Source: Acidimicrobiales bacterium
GTDB lineage: Bacteria; Actinomycetota; Acidimicrobiia; Acidimicrobiales; RAAP-2
Direction of reading: 5' to 3'
Length of the DNA: 64,000 nt
Assembly: GCA_015478655.1 (NCBI GenBank)
Contig: JADMIJ010000002.1
Span: forward strand, 1 to 64,000
Shown: piece after piece, positions 15,093 to 22,653 of the stretch
Layout: each line of letters opens with the position of its first letter
How positions within the stretch are numbered: the stretch's first letter is position 1
The notes under the pieces: generated by a model
Database searches by the model: none
Told to the model about the DNA's origin: nothing
What the model saw: only the letters and a program-made list of their open reading frames with translations
Translations under genes and position numbers: made by a program

Positions 15093-16607
15093 ATGGAGGT
15101 GGTTCTGACGGCACCCGAGGGATCACAGGAACAGACGGCATCGGGGGGAGCCGACAAGGGGACGGCGGGAGACTCAGCCTTCGACGTGGTGATCATCGGC
15201 GCGGGTCCGGGCGGCTACGCCACGGCGCTGTACGGGGCGGCGGCGGGGCTGTCGGTGGCCATGGTCGAGCTCGACAAGGTCGGGGGAACCTGCCTGCACC
15301 GTGGCTGTGTGCCCGCCAAGGAGTTCCTCGAGACGGCGGCGGTCTACCGCACGGTGAGCGGCTCCGGCCAGTTCGGGATCGGCGCACAGGGAAGCGCAGG
15401 AAAAGATGAGCAAGCGAAGCCGACGTTGGACTTCTCGGTCAGCCAGGCCCGCAAGCAACAAGTGGTCGAAACACTGTTCAGGGGCCTCGAAGGCCTGCTG
15501 AAGGGGCGCGGCGTCTCGGTGTTCAGTGGCAGTGGCACGCTGCTGGCCGACCACCGCGTGCAGATCGCCGGCAACGACGGGTCGACCACCGAGATCACCG
15601 GCACCGATATCGTGCTGGCCGCGGGCTCGGTCCCCCGTACCATCCCGGGATTCGATGTCGACGGGAAGCTGGTCCTGACCTCGGACGAGGTCCTGGCCCT
15701 GGAGTCGCTGCCCTCGTCGGTGGCCGTGGTCGGTGGGGGTGCCATCGGGTGCGAGTTCGCCTCCCTGCTGAGTGACCTCGGCACCGCGGTGACCGTGTTC
15801 GAGGCCCTGCCGACGATCCTCGCCGATTGCGACGATGACGTCATCAAGACAGTGGCCCGCTCCTTCCGCCGACGAGGCATCGATGTCAAGACGGGCGCCC
15901 GCCTTCAGGGCCACACGCCCGATCCGTCTGGAACGGGAACCGTCGTGTCCTACGACGACGGGGAGAAGGTGGCGGTGGACGCCATCGTCATCTCGGTCGG
16001 GCGCCGCCCGCGTACCGAGGGTCTCGTCGGCCCCGGGACTGGCGTGGTGGTCGACGATCGGGGGTTCGTCGTCGCTGACGCGACCATGCGCACCGCCGCA
16101 GACGGGGTGTGGGCCGTCGGTGACGTGGTCGCCGACACGCCCCAACTTGCCCATGTCGGCTTCGCCGAGGGCATCGTGGTGATCAAGAGCATCCTGGGCG
16201 AGCCGGTCCTGCCGGTGGACTACGACCGGGCGCCCTGGGCCATCTACTGCCACCCGGAGGTGGCGTTCGCCGGACTCACCGAAGCGGCCGCTCGCCAGGC
16301 CGGATATGACGTGGTGGTCAAGAAGGATCCGTTCGGGGGGAACAGCCGGGCCCGCATCATCGGGGACACCGAAGGACTCGTGAAAGTCGTGGCCGAACGC
16401 CTGCCCGACGGCACCACCGGGAGGATCCTGGGCGTGCACATGGTCGGCCCCTGGGTGACCGAACAACTCGGGGCCGGGTACTTGGCCGTCAACTGGGAGG
16501 CGACCGTCGAAGAGGTGGCCCAGTTCATCCAGCCGCATCCCTCCCTGTCCGAGGCGTTCGGTGAGACGGTGCTGGCCCTGACAGGAAGGGGCCTGCACGT
16601 TGGCTGA
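15093..16607 (+). CDS. lpdA: Dihydrolipoyl dehydrogenase (E3)
   Basis: E3 reoxidises dihydrolipoamide on E2 and reduces NAD+. The 504-residue product has an extended N terminus of about 28 residues before the FAD motif VVIIGAGPGGYATAL. The redox disulfide is GGTCLHRGCVPAK (C67, C72). The second Rossmann motif is VVGGGAIGCEFAS, and the C-terminal HPSLSEAFGE supplies the catalytic His-Glu of the interface. It overlaps the E2 start by 8 bp, so the two are coupled. It begins a run lpdA-E2-lipBA-M24 peptidase-SDR. Confidence 0.96.
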   Translation: MEVVLTAPEGSQEQTASGGADKGTAGDSAFDVVIIGAGPGGYATALYGAAAGLSVAMVELDKVGGTCLHRGCVPAKEFLETAAVYRTVSGSGQFGIGAQGSAGKDEQAKPTLDFSVSQARKQQVVETLFRGLEGLLKGRGVSVFSGSGTLLADHRVQIAGNDGSTTEITGTDIVLAAGSVPRTIPGFDVDGKLVLTSDEVLALESLPSSVAVVGGGAIGCEFASLLSDLGTAVTVFEALPTILADCDDDVIKTVARSFRRRGIDVKTGARLQGHTPDPSGTGTVVSYDDGEKVAVDAIVISVGRRPRTEGLVGPGTGVVVDDRGFVVADATMRTAADGVWAVGDVVADTPQLAHVGFAEGIVVIKSILGEPVLPVDYDRAPWAIYCHPEVAFAGLTEAAARQAGYDVVVKKDPFGGNSRARIIGDTEGLVKVVAERLPDGTTGRILGVHMVGPWVTEQLGAGYLAVNWEATVEEVAQFIQPHPSLSEAFGETVLALTGRGLHVG

Positions 16608-18090
16608 TGTGACGATGCCCCAGCTCGGTGAGACCGTGACCGAGGGGACCATCACCAAGTGGTTCAAGGCCGTCGGCGACCAGGTGGCCCGGGATGAGCC
16701 GCTCTTCGAGGTGTCAACCGACAAGGTCGACTCGGAAGTGCCCTCGCCGGTCGAGGGGGTGGTCACCGCCATCCTGGTGGAGGAGGGCGACACTGTCGAT
16801 GTGGGGGTCAGGCTGGCGGTGATCAGCGACGGGACCTCGCCGGACGGTGACAGTCCCGCTTCCGCCGATCCGGTGGAGGCCACGCCGGCCACCGCGGTCG
16901 TGCCCGATCCGGGCCCGCCTGCCGAGCCCGTGGCGCCATTGGCGCCGGCCCAGAACCCCCAGCCGGTCGAGGGCGCCGTGCGAGTGCCCGAATCCGCGGC
17001 CTCGACCCGTGGGCCTGACCTGTCGCCGGCGCCTACCGATTGGACTCCCGCATCCACCCCGTTGAACGGTGCGGTGGATGGGCTGGTCCTGTCGCCGGTC
17101 GTGCGCAAGCTGTTGAGCGAGCACCGCATCGACCCGTCGACCGTCACCGGAACCGGACTCGGGGGGCGCATCACCCGAGGTGACGTCGAGGCGGTCATCG
17201 CCGCCGGCGGGTCGGGGGCCTCAATCGGACCGGCTGCGGTTCCGAGCATCCCCGACAGCCCTTCGCCGGGCGCTCCTGATCCGGTGGCCACACGTGCACC
17301 CGCGGGTGCCGCGGCTCCCGTGGCGACGCAGGCTGGGGAAGGGCCAGGGGAGGTCCGTGCCGGATCTCCGGCGGACGCCCGGGACGAAGTGATCCCCTTC
17401 ACCAACATCCGGCGCCGGACGGCCGAGCACATGGTCCGCTCCAAGGCCACGTCGGCTCACACGCTGATGGTCAAGGAGATCGACTACGAGCGGGTCGAGC
17501 AGGTGCGCCGAGCCCATGGGGCGCGCTTCCGGGCCGAGGAGGGATTCAACCTCAGCTACCTCCCGTTCGCGGCACGGGCCAGCGTCGATGCCCTGGAGGA
17601 GTACCCCAACCTCAACGCTTCGATCGGTGATGACGCCCTCATCGTTCACCACGACGTGAACCTGGGTATCGCCGTCGATCTGGACAATGAGGGGCTGATC
17701 GTCCCGGTAGTCCACAATGCTGAGGAACTCAACCTGAGGGGCATGGCCCGCAGGATCCGAGATCTGGCCGACCGGGCCCGGAACAAGCGACTGAGCCTCG
17801 ATGACATCAGCGGTGGAACCTTCTCGATCACCAACGCCGGACCGTTCGGCACCCTGATCACCGGGGCCATCATCAACCAACCTCAGGTGGCGATTCTGTC
17901 CACTGACGGTGTGGCCCGAAAGCCGGTGGTGGTGGAGCTGCCCGACGGCACCGAGTCGATTGCCATCCACTCGGTGGGACTGGTGGCCATGACCTTCGAT
18001 CATCGGGCCGTTGACGGGGCCTACGTGGCGAGGTACCTGGCCCGATTGGCGCAGATCCTGAATGAGCGGGACTGGGCCGGCGAGCTGTAG
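16600..18090 (+). CDS. Dihydrolipoamide acyltransferase (E2 of 2-oxoacid dehydrogenase)
   Basis: E2 carries the acyl group on lipoate and transfers it to CoA. The 496-residue product has one lipoyl domain (1-80, lipoyl-lysine K42 in STDKVDSEV), a long Ala/Pro linker (about 80-160), the E3-binding domain (about 163-200: SPVVRKLLSEHRIDPSTV), a second Ala/Pro linker, and the catalytic domain with the DHRAVDG motif near the C terminus. The start is TTG at 16600, supported by AGGAAGGGG upstream and overlap with lpdA. The order with lpdA and LipBA, and aceE nearby, suggests pyruvate dehydrogenase E2, perhaps also used for 2-oxoglutarate. Actinobacterial E2 often has more than one lipoyl domain; here I see one. 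Confidence 0.94.
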   Translation: MADVTMPQLGETVTEGTITKWFKAVGDQVARDEPLFEVSTDKVDSEVPSPVEGVVTAILVEEGDTVDVGVRLAVISDGTSPDGDSPASADPVEATPATAVVPDPGPPAEPVAPLAPAQNPQPVEGAVRVPESAASTRGPDLSPAPTDWTPASTPLNGAVDGLVLSPVVRKLLSEHRIDPSTVTGTGLGGRITRGDVEAVIAAGGSGASIGPAAVPSIPDSPSPGAPDPVATRAPAGAAAPVATQAGEGPGEVRAGSPADARDEVIPFTNIRRRTAEHMVRSKATSAHTLMVKEIDYERVEQVRRAHGARFRAEEGFNLSYLPFAARASVDALEEYPNLNASIGDDALIVHHDVNLGIAVDLDNEGLIVPVVHNAEELNLRGMARRIRDLADRARNKRLSLDDISGGTFSITNAGPFGTLITGAIINQPQVAILSTDGVARKPVVVELPDGTESIAIHSVGLVAMTFDHRAVDGAYVARYLARLAQILNERDWAGEL

Positions 18091-18132
18091 AACGACCACG
18101 TTGTCGCCCGCTGACCTCCTGATCGATCGCCG

Positions 18133-19932
18133 ATGAGAGTCCGGTGGTTGGGCCGCGTGCCCTACCGTGAGGCGTGGACGGTGCAGCGCGCCATGAGCAG
18201 CCGTTCGGATCACGACTATCTGCTGCTGCTCGAGCACCCTCACGTCTACACCCTGGGGACGAACGGCGACCCCCACCACGTGCTGGTCGAACCGGCGTCG
18301 GTCGGCGCTGAAATGATCGAGGTCGACCGGGGTGGCGACGTCACCTATCATGGTCCCGGGCAGCTGGTCGGTTACCCCCTTGTCTCGGTGGGGTCCGGTC
18401 CCCACCGGGGCCCCGAGCACGTGCGCCGGGTCGAACAGGTGGTCATCGACGCCCTGGTCGCCCTCGGGATGCCGCCCTCCAGCGTGGGCCGACTCCCCGG
18501 CTACCCGGGGGTCTGGGCCGGACTTGACGAAGACGAGCCCGGGTCACCCGCGCCGCGCAAGATCTGCGCCATCGGCGTGCGGACGTCGAGGGGGCGCACC
18601 ACCCACGGGCTGGCGCTCAATGTCCATCCCGACCTCTCCATGTTCGATCACATCGTGCCCTGTGGGATCGCCGACAAGCCGGTCACGTCGTTGGAGGCCG
18701 AGGGACACCACGTGACCATGGCAGCGGCGGTGGACGCCATCATCGCCTCGGCACAGACGGCGTGGGGCGAGGTGGAGGACATCCAGCGGGTCACCGATGC
18801 GGTGCGGGCCGACCTGGCCACGGTGCCGGGTGTCGCGGCCGATCCTGCCGGCACGGTCGAAGGCGGGGAGGTCGGAGGCAACGGCGTTGTGGAGGCAATA
18901 CCGGTGGCCCTCGGCCGTCGCCCGCCCGCAGAACGGGCGCTCGACCGGCGTCTCCGGCGGTCCGGGGTCGACCCGGGTGCCGGTCTGTCCCTTGGTGAGC
19001 GGAAGCCACCGTGGTTGCGGGCCAAGGCGCACATGGGAGGCGACTACCTCGGTCTCCGGCATGATCTTCGAGACCTCGACCTGGCCACCGTGTGCGAAGA
19101 GGCGGGCTGCCCCAACATCTATGAGTGCTGGTCCGATGGCACGGCCACATTCATGATCAACGGATCCCGCTGCACGCGCGCCTGCGGTTTCTGCCAGGTG
19201 GACACCCGGCACCCACTTCCGCTCGATGTAGGAGAGCCGGAGCGGGTGGCCCAGGCCGTCGGTCGAATGGGGCTGGCCCATGCGGTGATCACCTGCGTCG
19301 CCCGGGACGAACTGGCCGACGGGGGAGCGGGAGGATTCGCGGCCACCATCGCCGCCGTCCGCAACCGCACGCCCCGGACGACAATCGAAGTGCTGATCTC
19401 GGATTGCAAGGGCGATCAGGGGTCGCTGGACACCATCTTCGGGGCGCGGCCTGATGTCCTCAATCACAACATCGAGACGGTGGCGAGGTTGCAACGGGCG
19501 GTGAGGCCTTCGGCGGGCTATGCCAGGAGCCTCGGGGTCCTGGCCCGCGCCAAGGGCGCCGGCCTCACCACCAAGTCGGGGATCATCCTCGGGATGGGTG
19601 AGCGCGTGGACGAGGTGCTGGCCACCCTGTCCGATCTCCGTGCCGTCGGGGTGGACATCGTGACCGTGGGCCAGTACCTGCGCCCGAGCAGCCGCCACCT
19701 CCCGGTGGCGCGGTGGTGGACTCCGGGGGAGTTCGGGGCCATCCAGAAGGCGGGGATGGCCATGGGGTTCGCCCACGTGCAGGCGTCCCCGTTGACCCGT
19801 TCGAGCTATCACGCCCGGGAGGCGGCGGAGGCTTCTGCTTCCGGACGGGTGAGCTCCGGGGATCGCGACGCCGGCTCTCCTCTGAGGGTTTCGACGGCCC
19901 CGGCCCCGCCGACAGCCCCCGTGGCCCCCTAG
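18133..19932 (+). CDS. LipB-LipA fusion: octanoyltransferase plus lipoyl synthase
   Basis: One open frame of 599 residues holds both steps of de novo lipoylation. Residues 1-215 are LipB, moving octanoate from ACP to the target lysine: RGGDVTYHGPGQ, catalytic K143 in RKICAIGV, THGLALNV, and catalytic C177 in VPCGIADKPVTSL. Residues about 216-288 are a linker. Residues 289-565 are LipA, the radical-SAM enzyme that inserts two sulfurs. Its auxiliary cluster cysteines are C321, C326 and C332, its SAM cluster is C347/C351/C354 (CTRACGFC), and the conserved RSSY is at 556-559. A Ser/Pro/Ala tail ends the protein. All key residues of both enzymes are present. It lies 42 nt after its client E2. Confidence 0.95.
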   Translation: MRVRWLGRVPYREAWTVQRAMSSRSDHDYLLLLEHPHVYTLGTNGDPHHVLVEPASVGAEMIEVDRGGDVTYHGPGQLVGYPLVSVGSGPHRGPEHVRRVEQVVIDALVALGMPPSSVGRLPGYPGVWAGLDEDEPGSPAPRKICAIGVRTSRGRTTHGLALNVHPDLSMFDHIVPCGIADKPVTSLEAEGHHVTMAAAVDAIIASAQTAWGEVEDIQRVTDAVRADLATVPGVAADPAGTVEGGEVGGNGVVEAIPVALGRRPPAERALDRRLRRSGVDPGAGLSLGERKPPWLRAKAHMGGDYLGLRHDLRDLDLATVCEEAGCPNIYECWSDGTATFMINGSRCTRACGFCQVDTRHPLPLDVGEPERVAQAVGRMGLAHAVITCVARDELADGGAGGFAATIAAVRNRTPRTTIEVLISDCKGDQGSLDTIFGARPDVLNHNIETVARLQRAVRPSAGYARSLGVLARAKGAGLTTKSGIILGMGERVDEVLATLSDLRAVGVDIVTVGQYLRPSSRHLPVARWWTPGEFGAIQKAGMAMGFAHVQASPLTRSSYHAREAAEASASGRVSSGDRDAGSPLRVSTAPAPPTAPVAP

Positions 19933-19936
19933 CCCG

Positions 19937-21127
19937 GTGGTGACCGAACTCTCGGATCGGGCCCTCGCGGCGCGCCAGGCGCGGATCACCAGGGTTCGTC
20001 GTCGCATGGAGCAGCGGGGCGTGGACGCCCTCCTGCTCTCCCACGGGGCGGACCTGCCCTGGCTGACCGGCTATCGGGCCATGCCGTTGGAACGCCTGAC
20101 CATGCTCGTCCTGCGACAGGCCGGTGAGTCCGTGTTGGTCGTCCCGAGCCTGGAGGCGCCCCGGGTGGCCGGAGCGGACGATCTCTTCACCCTGCTCCCG
20201 TGGACCGACGATCAGGATCCGATCGATCTGGTGGCTTCGATCTTGGGTCGGAAGGACAGGACGGGCGGAGCGGGCAGGACGGGCGCAACCGGCGAAGGCA
20301 CGATCCGGTGTGCCGTTTCGGACCGGGCGTGGGCCGCCACCGTGCTGGGGCTCCAACGCCAATTGGCCGCCGCCGAGTGGATCGAGGCCTCGGCCATCAC
20401 GTCGTCGATCCGGGCAGTCAAGGATGAAGCAGAGTTGGCGGCGTTGCAGATGGCCGGAGCTGCCGCCGATCGGGTGGCGGCCAAATTGCAGGGAGGCGAG
20501 ATCGGGCTGGTCGGTCGCACGGAGGCCGATGTGTCCGGACAGATCGCCGCCCTGTTGATCGAGGAGGGGCACCAACAGGTCAATTTTGCCATCGTCGGCA
20601 GCGGGCCCAATGCGGCCAGTCCGCACCACGAGCCCGGCGGACGTGTCATCGTCGCCGGGGAGACGGTGGTGTGTGACTTCGGCGGGTCCTTCTCGCTCGA
20701 CGGCGATGTCGGCTACTGCTCGGACATCACCCGCACGCTGATGACAGGACCACCGTCCTCCCAGATCGAGCAGTGCTATCAGGTGCTGCTGTCCGCCCAA
20801 CAGGCTGCGGTGTCCTCGGCCCGGGCGGGAGTCAGCGCCGAGCACGTGGACCAGGTGGCGAGGTCGATCATCCTCGATGCGGGCTTTGGTGACCTCTTCA
20901 TCCATCGCACGGGCCACGGAATCGGTATCGAAGAGCATGAGGACCCCTACCTGGTGGCGGGAAACAGCGAGCCACTGGAGCCTGGCCATGCCTTCTCGGT
21001 GGAGCCGGGGATCTACTGGCCCGATCGGTTCGGCATGCGCCTGGAGGACATCGTGGTGATCGGCTCGGACGGGAGCCCCCAACCGCTGAACTCGGCCGAC
21101 CACGGCCTCGTCGTCGTCGACGCATGA
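19937..21127 (+). CDS. M24-family aminopeptidase (Xaa-Pro peptidase-like)
   Basis: A cytoplasmic metallopeptidase of 396 residues that would remove N-terminal residues before proline or degrade small peptides. A creatinase-like N-terminal domain (about 1-150) is followed by the pita-bread domain. The metal ligands are Asp in VCDFGGSFSLDGDVGYCSD (two Asp), His in HRTGHGIGIEEHEDPY, Glu in FSVEPGIY and Glu in RLEDIVVI. It starts at a GTG 4 nt after the LipBA stop; the next codon is also GTG. Tight spacing implies cotranscription, though no functional link to lipoylation is evident. Confidence 0.93.
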   Translation: MVTELSDRALAARQARITRVRRRMEQRGVDALLLSHGADLPWLTGYRAMPLERLTMLVLRQAGESVLVVPSLEAPRVAGADDLFTLLPWTDDQDPIDLVASILGRKDRTGGAGRTGATGEGTIRCAVSDRAWAATVLGLQRQLAAAEWIEASAITSSIRAVKDEAELAALQMAGAAADRVAAKLQGGEIGLVGRTEADVSGQIAALLIEEGHQQVNFAIVGSGPNAASPHHEPGGRVIVAGETVVCDFGGSFSLDGDVGYCSDITRTLMTGPPSSQIEQCYQVLLSAQQAAVSSARAGVSAEHVDQVARSIILDAGFGDLFIHRTGHGIGIEEHEDPYLVAGNSEPLEPGHAFSVEPGIYWPDRFGMRLEDIVVIGSDGSPQPLNSADHGLVVVDA

Positions 21128-21148
21128 GCGGAATCTGAGAGGTCCCGG

Positions 21149-21874
21149 ATGGATCTGGGAATCAGCGGAAAGACGGCGCTGGTGGCGGCCGGCTCGCGCG
21201 GCCTCGGCCGAGCCACCGCCGCGGCTCTGGCCGCCGAGGGGGTGCGGGTGATGCTGTCGAGCCGCGATGAGGCCAACCTGGCCGAGGCGCAGGCATCGCT
21301 TCGGGCCGGCGGGGCAGAGGTGGAGGCCGAGGTGGCCGACATCGCCGATCCGGACGCCCCCGCCAGGCTGGTTCGGGCCACGGTCGAGAGGTTCGACAGC
21401 ATCGACATCGTGATCGCCAACGCGGGCGGACCCCCGGCCTCCCGCGCCCTGGAGTTGGACGATGCCATGCTCACCGCAGCCCTCGAGGCCAACTTGATGT
21501 CCGCCGTTCGGCTGACCAGAGAGGCGGTCCCCATCATGCGCGACCGGGGGTGGGGTCGCATCTGTTGCATCTCCTCGTATTCAGTGGTGCAGCCCATTCC
21601 GACCCTGGCGCTCTCCAATACGGCCCGAACCGGGCTCTGGGCCTGGGCGAAGACTGCGGCCCAGGATCTCGCTGCCGACGGGACGGGCATCACCCTGAAT
21701 CTGGTCTGTCCGGGGCCTCACGCCACCGACCGCATGCGCCAACTGGGCGGGACCAGCGTGATGGGCAGCCCGGAGGACTTCGGCGCCGTCACGGCGTTCC
21801 TCTGTTCGCAACAGGCGGGATTCGTGAACGGCGCCGCCCTCGTCGTCGACGGCGGAGCGACCTTGGCGCTGTAG
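21149..21874 (+). CDS. SDR-family oxidoreductase
   Basis: A 241-residue short-chain dehydrogenase with AAGSRGLGRATA (nucleotide binding), SSRDEANL (a basic residue that favours NADP), NAGGPP, Ser-Tyr in ISSYSVVQP, and a C-terminal VNGAALVVDGGATLAL. The usual YxxxK is not obvious: the expected Tyr-x-x-x-Lys region reads LSNTARTGLWAWAKTAA, so the catalytic tyrosine may be replaced. GAGAGG precedes the ATG, 21 nt after the M24 peptidase. Similar proteins are annotated as 3-oxoacyl-ACP reductase-like. Substrate unknown. Confidence 0.88.
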   Translation: MDLGISGKTALVAAGSRGLGRATAAALAAEGVRVMLSSRDEANLAEAQASLRAGGAEVEAEVADIADPDAPARLVRATVERFDSIDIVIANAGGPPASRALELDDAMLTAALEANLMSAVRLTREAVPIMRDRGWGRICCISSYSVVQPIPTLALSNTARTGLWAWAKTAAQDLAADGTGITLNLVCPGPHATDRMRQLGGTSVMGSPEDFGAVTAFLCSQQAGFVNGAALVVDGGATLAL

Positions 21875-21895
21875 CCTGCCGCCCGGCTGTTGCCG

Positions 21896-22498
21896 TCAAC
21901 CCGGCTGGCCACCACCATGCAGCTGACCCGGCGGCGGAGGGCCCTGGGGCGGAGGGGGGAGTTCCAGCCGGGGGAGGGTCGAGGCCAGTGGAGGCGCCTT
22001 CGGCGCCGGCGACCGGTGCGGTGCGCGAGACCGCGGCGGTGCGAGGGACGGCGGCGGCGGAGGTGACCCACCTGTGGGAGGTCGCGAGCCTTCGGCCCCG
22101 GCGCCACCGGGTACGAGCACCCTGTCGACGGCAAATCCATTGGCCACCCAGAGAGTCGACGACACCGGCGCAGGAGCGACCCGATCAGACCTGGCGCCTC
22201 CCCATCCGCGCCTGCGCCTCGAGGACACGAACGATGGAGAAAGGGGTCGATTGACAGAAACTTCCTGTTCAGCGACCCGCGAAGGTTCGTCCGCCTGGGG
22301 CCAGTGGCGATCGCCGTCAGCGCGGTGGAAGCCGAGGTTTCTCGACTTTCTCCTCTTCAGGTCGTGAGAACGCAACGCCCGGACGCCGAAGAGCAGGACC
22401 AGGAGCACGATGATGGCGCCGACCAGACGGGTCTCGAAGGTAGCTGCATCGCCCCTCGAGATGGCCCCCGCCAACGGGAGGTGAGCGACGAGCTGCAT
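21896..22498 (-). CDS. Proline-rich single-pass membrane protein, hypothetical
   Basis: A probable 200-residue protein I do not recognise. It has one hydrophobic helix near the N terminus (LVGAIIVLLVLLFGVRAL) followed by a basic stretch (SHDLKRRKSRN), predicting a cytoplasmic tail. The second half is Pro/Ser/Arg-rich, ending in runs such as PPPPQGPPPP. The ATG at 22498 is chosen because TACGAT lies 8 nt upstream, the start pattern used by many genes here. Third codon positions are strongly GC-rich in this frame. The low-complexity C terminus makes the call less certain than its neighbours. Confidence 0.5.
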   Translation of the reverse strand: MQLVAHLPLAGAISRGDAATFETRLVGAIIVLLVLLFGVRALRSHDLKRRKSRNLGFHRADGDRHWPQADEPSRVAEQEVSVNRPLSPSFVSSRRRRGWGGARSDRVAPAPVSSTLWVANGFAVDRVLVPGGAGAEGSRPPTGGSPPPPPSLAPPRSRAPHRSPAPKAPPLASTLPRLELPPPPQGPPPPGQLHGGGQPG

Positions 22499-22506
22499 CG
22501 TCGACA

Positions 22507-22512
22507 ATCGTA
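22507..22512 (-). promoter_or_regulatory. Putative -10 box TACGAT, 8 nt before the proline-rich membrane protein
   Basis: On the minus strand TACGAT lies 8 nt before the ATG at 22498. It supports both the existence and the start of that gene. Confidence 0.4.
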
Positions 22513-22629
22513 GTGAACCCCGTGCTCGTTTCGCACTGAATTTCTCGGCTGCCCGCCAACTTTTTCGACGATGCCGCCAAACCCGGGCCCGTCCTCACCG
22601 ACGACCGGGGCCGGCGATGGAGCCACTGT

Positions 22630-22647
22630 TCGGTCCGGCCGGGCCGA
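22630..22647 (-). terminator. Possible metH terminator dyad
   Basis: TCGGTCCGG pairs with CCGGGCCGA (one wobble) directly after the metH stop. It is compact, GC-rich and has no U-tract, so the call is weak. Confidence 0.3.
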
Positions 22648-22653
22648 GTGCCG

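Noticed and set aside
15174-17450. Long minus-strand open frame (about 750 codons) opposite lpdA and E2
   Set aside because: It is antisense to two certain genes; its translation is low-complexity and matches no family. High GC produces such frames.
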